Source: Trichosphaerium sp. ATCC 40318 | Lineage: Eukaryota > Discosea > Flabellinia > Trichosidae | Assembly (NCBI GenBank): GCA_038496445.1 | Contig: JALMLS010000498.1 | Span: forward strand, 1 to 35,530 | Reading direction: 5' to 3' | DNA length: 35,530 bases | Shown here: positions 18,379 through 28,866 of the stretch, in pieces | Layout of the letters: the number at the start of each line of letters is the position of its first letter | Position numbering within the stretch: the stretch's first letter is position 1 | Program-made: the position numbers and the translations under genes | The notes under the pieces: model-generated | Databases searched by the model: none | What the model was told of the DNA's origin: nothing | The model's input: only the letters and a program-made list of their open reading frames with translations

Positions 18379-20997
18379 ATGGACTATGAAAACGAAGGAG
18401 TTGAGAACTATTTTGATGATGTACCATTGGAGATTGTAATAACAATTTTTGAGTGCTTGAACAAACTTCAAAGATATCCATTAGTTTATGTATGCAAGCA
18501 ATGGAAAAAAGCTACACAAATGATGCTTGGAAACACTCTAAAGTTTCATGAGTATGTCACGTGTTTGGACACATGTTCATGTCATTGTTTTGCTGTTAAT
18601 GCAATTGAACTAGTTGTTGGGTAACGGGTGATATTTTGTCAGCTAAAATTAGAGCAAGAGCTGAGACATTGCATACACTGAGGTACAAAAATGTTTCTTT
18701 GTGTTTGACATACACGTGTATTCTAATTTTTTCTTACTTCTTTTAGTATTCAAGGTTGTGGATGGCTATGGGCGAAAATGATTATAGCTGGGATAAATGA
18801 ATGCAAATACATTACAAATTTAAGCTTGAAAGGCGTTGATGCTTGTTGGTGGAAAGTAGATAAAATTCGCGAATTACTAATAGCGATTTCAAGTCAAACA
18901 TCTCTTACTACTCTTGGGTATGCACTTTCAACTTTACCTTATTCATATGAAGTCCATGATGTTAACACCAACCTTAGGTTGCCTACACGTACCAGAAAGC
19001 TTACAAAAAAGACCTATAAACTTCTGAGACTACCTTCATTGACAGCGCTTGATGCTACTGACTTTAATTTGGCTAATGGACATGCAGAACTCCATAATTG
19101 CTTTCCAAAACTTGACCAGTTAGTCTTGAATTCTAATACATGCAAATTAATTACAGAAAAAGTTAGTGAGATAAAAGTGAACTTAAAGGTATGACCTGCT
19201 TGTTTCTTGGAAAACAAACTTAACTTTTTTTTTAGAGTTTTTGGTATCCAGAACCCTTAAGTCTTAAGTGGCCATGGAGTACAATGATAAACAAGGAATA
19301 CTGTACAAAACTAGCAATACCAAATGAAGATTTATCAGAGCTTGGGGAATTACCGTTGCTACAGGAATTATATGTTCACGGTGACAAGGGCAGTGTTTTT
19401 GATATGCAAATTTTAAGACGATTTCCTAAACTTACTTCCTTGAGGATAGAAGTGCAAGGTACCTCTTCTATTCAAAAGCTATATATCCGAGTGCAATAAG
19501 TCTTACTAGTATTAGACTTCATTAACACGGATAAAAGCTCAAGTGCGTCTCACAAATAGCAGACTTTCAAGGTGTTGATATACAATTCTCACTTTTTTTT
19601 TTCTTGGCAGAACGCTTGTGTTTGAAGCTTGAGCATTTGACTAATAAGCACACCTACGATGGGAATCCACAACCACTATTAGAAATACTGTGAGCTTAGT
19701 TTATTACCTTGTTCGTATTTAAGACTATGTAGTGATCTACCTAGCTTGAAGGAGTTGTCCATTACTTCACACCACGGACGTCACTTGAGTTTCTTAAAGG
19801 AACATAAGTTTCCAAATCTCAGAAGACTTAAGGTTCTTACAATGTTGTTAATTGTTTATGGTAATGTAACACTTTGTTAAAGTTGGCGGACGCTTATTGC
19901 AGCTGCGCTGGATATCAATATTTGCGTGAGCTTGATATCAATTCAGGATGTGTTGACTCAAAACGCCTACTAGAAATAGCAGGTATGTAATAATAGTAGC
20001 AAGCAAAGTTGGATAAGGTTTTTTTTTCTTGTGAATCACGTGATACTTAAAGGCTTTGATAGTTTGACAATAACACAAGGTTGTGATTTATACTAATTAT
20101 TTCCACTGTAGACAATTGTGATTTGATTAGTTTAAGGCTAGATTCGTTTTGGCCTAAAGATAATGAAAATATCACGAAAGTAATACTTTCAATGACATCG
20201 CTAGAAAAACTTGAGATGAAGTATTGCTCCTTTACTCCATTCCCATCAGCGCACCCCTCAAAAAAGTAGATTCCTAGTATACCCTTTCATCTAATTGCTC
20301 TTAGGTTCCATACTCTAGTATACCATTGTGGGCATAACGCATTAGCTTGCATGGAAGGTCTTCATTGTACAACCTATTTTCTTTGTATTTTTTTTTGTTT
20401 TTGTAATGCTTTTTAGTCCCTACTCTTAGATACTTTGAAGTGACTTGTATGGAGAATTATATAGATCCTATCACAGATTTTATAGAGTACTGTCCTGTAC
20501 TTGAAACTATTCGCTTGTGCCTATTACGTGGGGGTGCATTTTTGGACCAACTACAAATGTGTGCATCTAACAAATTGATACAACATGATTAGATACTGAT
20601 TACCCTTTATTATTGTAGGTATCTTACATTGAAGGGAAAAAATGTCAGGTACATTGTAGAAAACAAGATTGGCACTTGTGTTATACAACCTACAGGAACC
20701 TTTAAAATGTAATTTTGTAATCAACTCTACAAGCAACTTGGAAGCAAAGATAATTGGCCTTTAGCCACTGTACTACAACAAAATAAAAAAGCAGCATTCA
20801 GGAGGTTTGGTTCTTCCGAATACACTTTGGAATTGGCTTTGATTCACATAGCTAACAGTACTCAAAATAGACAAAACTCTTTAAGAATCTTGCTATCAGC
20901 AATCTCACATAAGATGTTTGCACTGTTTATCAAATTACAAGCAACACCATCCAAGCATGCAACTGTATTAACACGTTTTATTTTTTACTTTGATTAA
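18379..20997 (+). CDS. F-box protein with degenerate leucine-rich repeats, 12 exons
   Basis: Exons 18379-18551, 18653-18682, 18747-19188, 19236-19458, 19611-19689, 19724-19846, 19903-19982, 20112-20265, 20305-20357, 20417-20558, 20619-20708 and 20745-20997; 1842 nt, 613 residues, all phases consistent. Residues 10-50 fit an F-box (DDVPLEIVITIFECLNKL ... VCKQWKKAT). The rest has irregular leucine-rich segments (LSLKGVD, LPLLQELYVHGD, FPKLTSLRIEV, LPSLKELSI, YLRELDIN, TLRYFEV) and is not of the GVHTI family. A predicted SCF adaptor; target unknown. Two introns are very short (34 nt at 19690-19723, 36 nt at 20709-20744). The second removes an in-frame TAA (20710-20712); if it is not spliced, the protein ends there. 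The stop codon overlaps the stop of the convergent F-box/G-alpha gene. Exon 6/7 borders are the least certain. Confidence 0.78.
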
Positions 20998-22411
20998 CCC
21001 GGCTTTAAAAATCTTTTAACAACCATTTGTTCAGCTATTAATTGTGGAGTTTCTTTGCTCAAATAGAAAACATTAAAAGCAGAATTCCTACAATAATCAT
21101 TTGCACTATTTTTACAATCCCTCATCATAGAATCTATGTGTTTAACCAAACCCTCTTCTTTATCACCTTCGCCTTTAAAAAAACAATCAACAAATTTATC
21201 ACGTGATTTTGAATATTAATGATGAACGTACCATAATTAAAATCAGGAAAGATTCGGTTGGCAGTTTCTTTGTCAATAGCATCGACAAATTCTCGAGCGT
21301 TACAAAGTATAACAACGACATCTGTAAAATTCTCTATCAAATATTTAACATCATCAAGAGTTTTTTTGAATGTTGTTTCTTGTCCATCTTTTGTTTTGAA
21401 ATAATCTGTAAGAGCTACGCAATATACTACAATATCCATTTGTCCTAGAACACCTGAGCAATATTTTTCAGTTCTGTGGCGTCTCCACATCTCAGAAACA
21501 TCAATTATGCTAAACAACCTATTAGCATCAAAGAGTAGCTGTTGAATAGTAAAAGAAACAATTGGTTCTTCCTCAATAAGGAGAGGAGGTAGCATCATTG
21601 AAAGAATGAACACAGTAGTATCAAAACTAGATGCAGTGACAATATGTCTTATTTGCGATACTAAAGTGCCTGACAAAAATTGTTTTTTGTCAACATAATT
21701 TGTACCTCACTTTGATACCATAAAAAATCGCCTCAGAGGTAGGAAGTTTATCACTTTCTTCATCTTTTGATGTTGCACGCCCATTCCATCGTTCTTGTCT
21801 GCTTTCTTGAACAAGTTGCTTTCCTGGAATAAAACATGAGTCAAAAAAAACCCCGATAGTAAACTTTGATCCATACTCATTGATTCCGTGACTGAACTCT
21901 CACTACCTATAATGCCCATGTATAAATATTGTGATATCCTATTATGATCTTTGATAAGTGACTTGTTAATTTCTTTTGTAGTAGCTTCTGTAGACTTGAA
22001 CAACTTGCTAATACATTGCCTCTTTTTCGATTTTATCACTAAATACGGAGACCATGTAATAGTGTAGTCTAAAAATACTTTAATCTCACGAAACAATAGT
22101 GCATATACACTCATAGAAACATAGTGTAAAACTATATTAGTAAGACGTACGCCAGTAATTGCTGTTGTCTTTAAAAAAAGGTTTCAACATTCTCATCATC
22201 TTCAACTCGTTCTAAAGTTTCGGGTTTGTTTTGTGATCACGTGTTGTATTTAAATCATTGTCTGTGTGTACCTTGTACATATCACATCTCTTTGTAAATT
22301 TAAAGTCATTTATAATCATATCATTGAGCACGTGACAAACAAGACAAGTCGAAAGTAAAGCTTCTCCATCCAAAAACGATAAAAATTTAAAAACAATCTC
22401 CGGAGGACATT
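20994..22411 (-). CDS. F-box fused to a degenerate G-protein alpha-like domain (5' end unresolved)
   Basis: Exons 22272-22411, 21877-22168, 21719-21823, 21232-21669 and 20994-21172; 384 codons in phase. The first exon codes an F-box (CPPEIVFKFLSFLDGEALLS, then CLVCHVLND). From about residue 100 the order follows a heterotrimeric G alpha subunit: EINKSLIKDHNRISQYLYMGIIGSE, LLFDANRLFSIIDVSEMWRR, VVYCVALTDYF, VVVILCNAREFVDAI and FPDFNYG. Every nucleotide-binding motif is altered: P-loop GAGESGKS to GIIGSESSVTES (no Lys), DVGGQ to DVSEM, NKKD to NARE, TCAT to FYLS. It should therefore not bind or hydrolyse GTP normally. Predicted role: SCF adaptor using a pseudo-GTPase fold as interaction surface (inference). 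No ATG opens the F-box exon, so an upstream exon is missing, perhaps 22630-22782. The join of F-box and G-alpha parts rests on one in-phase 103-nt intron. Confidence 0.78.
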
Positions 22412-22629
22412 CTATGAAACCAACAAGTCAAAAAAAGGTATAGCGAGGCTATAAACCAAGAAAAATACAAGCCCTTGAATTACTTATACAATACCCTTTG
22501 ATTCACAAAGGCGACAAGTGAGAAACGAAGTTTTGTTCCTTTTTAGGCTTTACAAATTGGGAGTTTTGAATGAAAGCACTTAGAGTACTTATACGGAGCT
22601 CCAGTGCGTGTTTTATAGGTATTACGTAC

Positions 22630-22782
22630 TTGTAAAGTAACAAGGACCAACAGCTGGCCATTTCCTTTTTCTGTTTCTCTTGTAGACGCGTAGAGATAAG
22701 CGCGGTCCTTTTATCAGCGGATCTTCGTTGTTTATAACGTAATTAACTATCCTACGATACAAAAACCCGTTAATTTCCTTCA
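22630..22782 (-). CDS. Possible first exon, 51 codons
   Basis: ATG at 22782, open for 51 codons to a donor TTTACAA/gtacgt: MKEINGFLYRRIVNYV ... VYKRNRKRKWPAVGP. Its phase (1) fits the acceptor of the F-box exon at 22411, which lacks an ATG, so it may be the start of the F-box/G-alpha gene across an intron of about 218 nt. Alternatively it is a small gene of its own with a second exon near 22580. The basic composition is not typical of an F-box leader. Undecided. Confidence 0.22.
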
Positions 22783-23863
22783 TAGGTCTATCAATCGTAT
22801 GGCGTACGATTGAAAAACATCGTTACAATTAAATTGTGTGTTTTGTTGTTTTAAGCGCTTCAACTGTTTTTTTAAGCTTTTCTTTTCCTATGTTGGCGTA
22901 AGCCTTGTAAGTACTACACTATGCATTATCTCCTACCTGCTGCAATTCCGCCAACATTTCACTAAACAAGAAAAGACAATCGCGACTTAAAAATAGTGGC
23001 TTAACAATGTTAATCACGTTTTGACAATGCCTCTAATATAAACCACAGCAGTTATTGGGCAGGTTGGAATTTATACATTAGTAGCACGCGGTAGAAGCTA
23101 ATGCGCAAATGAATAAACACAAGGTCAGAATCTTATTGATAAGTAGAACTAAGCACCAAGTGTAACAATCTCATCCAAGGACAAGTTTTTATGAACATTA
23201 TTAGCGGGTTGCCTTATCTGCCCGTCTATTTGCATACCATGATGTTTGGTACATCTACTATTGCACAATCCCCTCTTTTCTTTCCTGTGATTGCACTGAA
23301 CTACACTTTCGAAAAGTCAGTGAAACACGCAAGCTTGTATAAACGATGAACATCTATGTAGGTTATAAATAAGTACTTTTCGCGAGGTGTAGCCATAAAA
23401 GATAATAAATAGTGAAGGAGCGATGGCGTAAACTCACATAAAACAACACAAGAGTACTCGAAACACCATGATATCACTGCAAAAGTACAAAATTGTTAAT
23501 TGTTTACTTAGCTCACATTTGTGAGAATATGAACTAAAGCCTCGCTTCGCTCTTATTATGAGATAAGGAATTGCAAGTATGCGGAATTTTGACACAAACA
23601 ACACGTGTTGCAGTTGCTTGTTTTATCTTTGGCATATTTTGTTTATAGCCGTTACAACAGACAATGCTGAAGATCAGAAATTGTGTAGACATTATACACC
23701 ATTTTATACAAAGCATGCATAATTGTAAATATTCTGAAGAAAAAGAACACAAATTATTTAATCTCGAACAGGGAGTTTCATTTGTCAAAATATAACATGG
23801 TATCAATACCCTTCAGGTTAGCATTATACAGGCGTTCAGGAAGATAGTGTACATTCAACATCT
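22783..23863. other. 1.1-kb gap without recognisable gene
   Basis: No convincing exon on either strand. A 90-codon frame at 23534-23806 (-) is Cys-rich but has no family and poor coding character. CACGTG at 23602-23607. Confidence 0.4.
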
Positions 23864-25258
23864 TCATTGGTAATAAAGTTTATGAACACCAGCTAATGCT
23901 TTAACACCTTCATCTGTTATTTGTCTACAATGAGATATATTAATTGTATGGATGCCCGCTAAAGCTTTAACACCTTCATCTGTTATTTGATCACAACGTA
24001 TAAGCACAATTTTATGTACGCCTGCTAAAGCTTTAACACCTTCATCTGTTACTTTTTCACAATGAATAAGTGTAATTGTGTGGACCTTTGCTAAGGATTT
24101 AACACCTTCATCTGTTATTTGGTAGCAACTTTGAAGCCAAACTGTATGGACGCCTGCTAAGGCTTTGACACCTTCATCTGTTACTTGTTTACAGTACGAT
24201 AGCCAAATTGTATGAACTCCAGCTAATGCTTTGACACCCTCATTTGTTAGTCGGTAAGAGTGTATAGTAATTTTATGGACGCCTGCTAAAGCTTTAACAC
24301 TTTCATCTGTTACTTGTTCACAATCAATAAGTACAATTTTATAGGCGCTTGCTAAGGCTTTAACACCATCATCTGTAACTCGACAACAACTTAGCAGCCA
24401 AATCGTATGAACTCCAGCTAACGCTTTAACACCCTTATCTGTTACTTGTTTACAATAAGATATATCAATTTCATGGACGCCTGCTAAAGCTTTGACACCT
24501 TTATCTGTTATTTGATAACAGTAAGATATATCAATTGTGTGGACTCCTGCTAGAGCTTTGATACCATAATCTGTTAACTGGGCACAATGTATAAGCTTAA
24601 TTGTATGAACGCCAGCTAATGCTTTAACACCTTCATCTGTTATTTGTTTACAATGAGATATATCAATTGTATGGACTCCCGCTAATGCTTTGATACCATC
24701 ATCTGTTACTTGATCACAATGGTTGAGTGTAATTGTATGAACTCCTGCTAATGCTTTAACACCAATATCTGTAACGTTCATGATAAATGGATTATTAGCA
24801 CTAATGGATATTGTCCTTATTCCAGCAAGCTGCTTAACAATCTCATCATTCACATCGGCATTCATACTACGATAGAACCACCCATTCTCATATGAAGTAA
24901 AGCTAATACTGTTGATGACTTTGAAGCCCCTAAAGTCAATATTCTTGCGCAACTTGGACAGTATGAGAGCATAAGCACCATGTAGGTACTTCAAGTCTTC
25001 TTGGTTGATACGAAACTTAATATCAATCGTACTTGTGCTGATTAAACGTCTAAATCTCTGAAACAGTGTTATAAGCCTTCTTCTAGAGTTAATAACTATT
25101 TTTCTGCCAGTTGCGTATCCGAAATGCTTTACAGCGATGTTGGACAATAAATGTGATGTTCGCGCAATTGAATGCATACAGAACGCAGGAACAAACTGTA
25201 GAATATTAACTAATATTTCAACCAGCATTATATCAAAGAATGCGCTGTTTGAGTTCAT
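23864..25258 (-). CDS. F-box-like protein with 14 GVHTI leucine-rich repeats
   Basis: Intronless, 464 residues, ATG at 25258. Residues 8-50 resemble a divergent F-box (DIMLVEILVNILQFVP ... IARTSHLLSNI). A spacer of about 110 residues follows, then fourteen 22-residue units such as VTDDGIKALAGVHTIDISHC. The unit is four residues shorter than the 26-residue cysteine-containing LRR of Fbl/Grr1 proteins but keeps its L..L..I.L..C..(V/I)TD order. ALAGVH is nearly invariant, while the positions after I/L (DISHCKQ, WLLSCCR, KLIHCAQ) vary: the pattern of a scaffold with a changing binding face. The gene ends soon after the last repeat (VHKLYYQ) without a cap. Predicted SCF adaptor, target unknown. 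Related genes: 1379-2152 (+), 27555-28866 (-). Confidence 0.85.
   Translation of the reverse strand: MNSNSAFFDIMLVEILVNILQFVPAFCMHSIARTSHLLSNIAVKHFGYATGRKIVINSRRRLITLFQRFRRLISTSTIDIKFRINQEDLKYLHGAYALILSKLRKNIDFRGFKVINSISFTSYENGWFYRSMNADVNDEIVKQLAGIRTISISANNPFIMNVTDIGVKALAGVHTITLNHCDQVTDDGIKALAGVHTIDISHCKQITDEGVKALAGVHTIKLIHCAQLTDYGIKALAGVHTIDISYCYQITDKGVKALAGVHEIDISYCKQVTDKGVKALAGVHTIWLLSCCRVTDDGVKALASAYKIVLIDCEQVTDESVKALAGVHKITIHSYRLTNEGVKALAGVHTIWLSYCKQVTDEGVKALAGVHTVWLQSCYQITDEGVKSLAKVHTITLIHCEKVTDEGVKALAGVHKIVLIRCDQITDEGVKALAGIHTINISHCRQITDEGVKALAGVHKLYYQ
23873..24777 (-). repeat. Fourteen tandem 66-bp coding repeats
   Basis: Strict 66-bp period (22 codons) over about 0.9 kb. Blocks such as gctttaacaccttcatctgt (plus-strand reading) recur in almost every unit, so the repeats are alike at DNA level, including silent positions. 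This points to recent expansion or continuing gene conversion. Confidence 0.9.
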
Positions 25259-26094
25259 GCTTTTGTGTAGCTGTGTATGGTGTTGAGGTGTAATGAAGAT
25301 ATCTTTTTATTCAGATGTACATAGACTTCAATTGAATTCTTCTAGGGCTAATCGATAAACACGTGATTATTGAAACATTCGTTCATCATTTCTTTCGCCA
25401 TTCCATTGCAAGCACAACCGGTAAGTAGTAGACACGTGAATCCACGTATCTTCATGATGTGTTACACTTTTCTTCATTGTGCTGCTTTGTTGTTTTGCGC
25501 TTGTATCGTACTAAGGATTGTAGTATGATGTATGAACTAGAGCTTCATAGGATAGGTTCAAGTATTAAAAGCTTTCCTTGAACTATTCTTCCAAGGTATC
25601 GTCGCTTGCAAGCCCATATAGTAATTTAAGTATCCTTGTAAGTTGCCAGCTTGTCAACGGTTCAAACTAGTTGCTATCAAGAAGCTCGTTTTACTAATAG
25701 AACTGGTGAGATTATCTTGTTTTTTTCGTAGATTTGAGGTTATGGAAGTAAAATGTGAGCGTTTTCAGCTTGAGGTGTTTTGTAATGTAAAATTGTAGAT
25801 TATGTGGAGGACTGTTTATTTGTACTACACATGATAAGCCTGAAAACTTGCAACTTTCACTTCGGTTAATAAAAACGTTTTCTAGTTTTTGTTCAAGAGC
25901 CCGAAAAGACTAAAGCCATTCTTGTCCTGCTGTACCACTAGTAGACAATAGAACAAATCTTGGTGCAATTCAACCCTTGATTGAGCTTCTCAGAGCCAAT
26001 ACAAAAAAGGTATCTCGTAAACTATTTCATTGATCATTTTTTTTGAAGAAAAAGTCTGTTGTTCCATTTTAGCACAAAAAAACGTTACACAACT
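25259..26094. other. Divergent intergenic region
   Basis: 836 bp between the start of the F-box/LRR gene (-) and the DUF4419 gene (+). No coding exon seen. CACGTG occurs twice (25360-25365, 25433-25438), 238 and 311 bp from nearest bases of the two start codons at the left side; possible promoter elements. Confidence 0.45.
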
Positions 26095-27234
26095 ATGTCT
26101 ACAACATTTCAACCTTCAAATCAGAAACCTACGGCTGTCCAGTTAAGTAATACCAAGCCTGGTCTTCGTAATGTTGTTTCTGGCCTTAAAGAGTATTTAA
26201 AAGGCAACACAGACGCTAAGAAGATCTCCAGGAACCCTCTTGATCACCTGTCGGGTAACACAAGCGATAAACCGCTCAAAGAAGTATTGCAATGCTCAGA
26301 AGACCCGAAAAACCCTTCCGCAAGGGGTATGAACACTAACGGCTTCGTTGATTCCGTTATCGCTGCGTATTGCTATCACCACAATATTATTCTGCGGCCA
26401 GACGACTTCTGGACTGCTATACTCGCGCAGTTCAGCCTCTATGTCAACAACAACTCCCAAAAGCTTCGAAATAAGTTTGTATCTCATTCAGGAAAGAAGA
26501 AACTCGTTGTCAAAGGCGGTGGCACACTCCGAACAGCAGATTACGCCGGTTTAGCCCAACGAATGACGGTAGAGATTAACAAGAACCTGAAAGACGATCA
26601 AATACGGTCTTGGATTATTCAAGACTTTACGACAACGACAACGACAGATAAGGTCGTCTCGTCAGTTCTATTAATGTCAAGCATGCAAAAATACTTTTCG
26701 TTTGAATTCTGCCTCATGTGTAGCATTCCAAACGTCACTCTTCTCGGGACACCTGAGGACTACATCAAGCTACGTAAAAAGATTGATAAACTCGTTGAAT
26801 TCGAAGTTTCTGGTAAGAAAATGATGAAAAAGTGGCACGCACATTTATCTCCTATTTTGGATGAGCTAATCTCGGCTTCTTCCGGAAAACCAAATCTCGA
26901 CTTCTGGGGAAAGATATGCGATCAGCATTCCGGTGGTAGTGGTCCTTCATACCTGAGTGGATGGATAACATCGTTCTGCGCCTTTGATGGTGATGGTGTA
27001 TGGAGAGGAGATAGGTGTAGTGCAGAGAGGTTTAGTACTACTATTAAGTCCAAGTGGCCTGTAATCGACTTATCAAAAATATCACCTGGTTATTGTACAG
27101 TACCTGTTATAGTTAATGATGACGGTACAAAGTATGAAACTGTAATGTTTGCGGGTAGTTTTGCTGTTAATATTGTTGATAATGGTATGACTATTAAGCC
27201 ACGGTGTGACTGGGCTTTGGCACTCAAAAAATAA
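26095..27234 (+). CDS. DUF4419 domain protein
   Basis: Intronless, 379 residues from the ATG at 26095; the open frame extends 12 codons upstream without another ATG. The segment NGFVDSVIAAYCYHHNIILRPDDFWTAILAQFSLYVN matches the conserved opening of the DUF4419 family, found in fungi, protists and bacteria and of unknown biochemical role. IRSWIIQDFTTTTTTDKVVSSVLLMSSMQKYF, SYLSGWITSFCAFDGDG and YCTVPVIVNDDG are further family positions (GWI..F, VPV.. near the end). The first 60 residues are Ser/Thr/Lys-rich and probably unstructured. The absence of introns in an intron-rich neighbourhood could mean a retrocopy or transfer from bacteria; this is not proven. Codon choice looks richer in C-ending codons in the first two thirds than in the last third. 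Confidence 0.85.
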   Translation: MSTTFQPSNQKPTAVQLSNTKPGLRNVVSGLKEYLKGNTDAKKISRNPLDHLSGNTSDKPLKEVLQCSEDPKNPSARGMNTNGFVDSVIAAYCYHHNIILRPDDFWTAILAQFSLYVNNNSQKLRNKFVSHSGKKKLVVKGGGTLRTADYAGLAQRMTVEINKNLKDDQIRSWIIQDFTTTTTTDKVVSSVLLMSSMQKYFSFEFCLMCSIPNVTLLGTPEDYIKLRKKIDKLVEFEVSGKKMMKKWHAHLSPILDELISASSGKPNLDFWGKICDQHSGGSGPSYLSGWITSFCAFDGDGVWRGDRCSAERFSTTIKSKWPVIDLSKISPGYCTVPVIVNDDGTKYETVMFAGSFAVNIVDNGMTIKPRCDWALALKK

Positions 27235-27554
27235 CTCTAGAAGCTGATTGACTCTCATTTGTGCTTTTTTTATTAGATCGAAAATAAAAATATCTTTGGT
27301 AACTTTGCTTCTTTCTGCTGCTGTCTAGTATGCTCCTGTAAACTTATTGTTGATGTCACTTACTAAGTCACTATCAATAAAGGGACAACTAACTAGGAAT
27401 GAAAGAGTTTATTTCAAGGCAATACTTGCTAACATACTAAGAACAATTATATTTTAGTGCTATTGTCAAGGTTGGCACCCCTTGATTGAAAATGGTATAT
27501 CACAAGTTATTCCACGCTTTGAAGCCAAAGTTACACTGTAGCAATAAGTCTAGC
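27235..27554. other. Convergent 3' region
   Basis: 320 bp between the DUF4419 stop (+) and the stop of the third GVHTI-LRR gene (-). No gene seen. Confidence 0.5.
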
Positions 27555-28866
27555 TCAATACATTGTACAACCATTGAAAAGTTGTACACATGGAAGTTTA
27601 TCTAATATGTCTGCAGTGACAGTAGTCTTTGTAATACAAAGCTTACGCAGGCCACCAGCAATTGCTAGAATTCCCTTTTCTGTAATCTTAGCACAACCAT
27701 ATAGATCAAGTGTATGAACACCAGACAGAGCTTGTAGGTCCTCGTCTGTAATATCTGTATGTTCTAAGGAGATTGTATGAACACCTCTGAGTGCTGATAT
27801 ACCAGTAACAATAGGGCATTCAGATAAATCAATAGTGTGTACACCAGCCAAAGCATTAAGAGTTTTACCTGTTATTTTTGTATTAGAAAGACCAATTGAA
27901 TGAACTCCTTTGAGTGCACGAATGCCATCATCTGTTATATTTGTGGCACTCAGGATAATAGTGTGAACACCTCCAAGCGCTTTTATGCCTTCATCTGTTA
28001 CTTGAGTTTCGGTCAGATCAATTGTATGGACACCTTTAAGCATTTTAATGCCTTTATCCGTTACATTAAGACTCATCAGGTTAATAGTGTGAACACCAGA
28101 AAGCGATTTCATACTTTTGTCTGATATGTTTCGACAACCATCAAGAGCAATGGTGTGTACACCTTTTAGTTCTTCTATACCTTCATCTGTCACATAACTA
28201 CCTTCAAGGTTAATTGTATGAACACCTTGAAGGGCATTAACATCGGTGACTTCGGTGTAACTAAGATTAATGCTATGTACACCCTTTAGGTAGGCAATGC
28301 CTTGGTCTGTCACTTTAGTTTGCGAAAGATTAATTGTATGAACACCAGCAAGAGCTTTGATACCGTAATCTGTTATTTGCGTACAACGTAGGAGGTCGAT
28401 GGTATGTACACCCTTTAGGTAAGCAATGCCTTGGTCTGTCACTTTAGTTTGCGAAAGATTAATTGTATGAACACCAGATAAATGAATAAAGTCTTTGTCC
28501 TGTAAATCATAAGGAAAGACAAGTTTCTTGCATCCTGACAACCAATGTGTTATATCGTTGTACATGGCATCAACCTTTATGAGGGTATTTGACATTACAC
28601 CTAGAAATAGGTAAATATCCAAGCTACTATTTGAATACATGTCATTGCAAGCCAAAAAATGTACCTTTATAGTGACGGATAGTAAGTGCATCATGTGGTT
28701 TAACTGTTGCAGAGACATAACCAATGACGTCATGTATAATATCTGCGAATGATCTACATGTCTGTGCAGCGATGTACCTTGCTTTTGACGTGTATTGTAG
28801 AATCAAGCACATAATCTCCGGTGGTAGATCTAATAAACATGTTCTGGTTGCTTTAGGCCTAATCAA
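27555..28866 (-). CDS. F-box protein with about 15 GVHTI leucine-rich repeats (5' end unresolved)
   Basis: Exon 28665-28866 (5' limit uncertain) carries an F-box: LLDLPPEIMCLILQY, then TCRSFADIIHDVIGY. A 64-nt intron (28601-28664, donor gtacat, acceptor tttctag) joins it to 27555-28600, which codes units alternating between 20 and 22 residues: VTDQGIAYLKGVHTIDL, ITDYGIKALAGVHTINL, and so on to the end. The last unit is degenerate (LDKLPCVQLF), so here a partial cap exists. Without the splice the F-box and the repeats are in different frames. No ATG opens the F-box exon: the frame begins after a TGA, and the first in-frame ATG (28812) lies inside the F-box. Either an upstream exon joins at tttgattag (28859-28867) or the true start was lost; a 261-bp element sits 91 bp upstream. 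Predicted SCF adaptor. Confidence 0.78.

Noticed and set aside
20590-20592. TAG as the end of the plus-strand F-box gene
   Set aside because: A good intron (20559-20618) skips it and the phase continues into long open coding sequence.
20710-20712. Reassigned TAA codon (non-standard genetic code)
   Set aside because: TAA, TAG and TGA all end conserved genes here (TDP1, SGT1, E2), and a 36-nt intron removes this TAA.
23534-23806. 90-codon Cys-rich open frame (-)
   Set aside because: No recognisable domain; composition and lack of neighbours suggest a chance frame.
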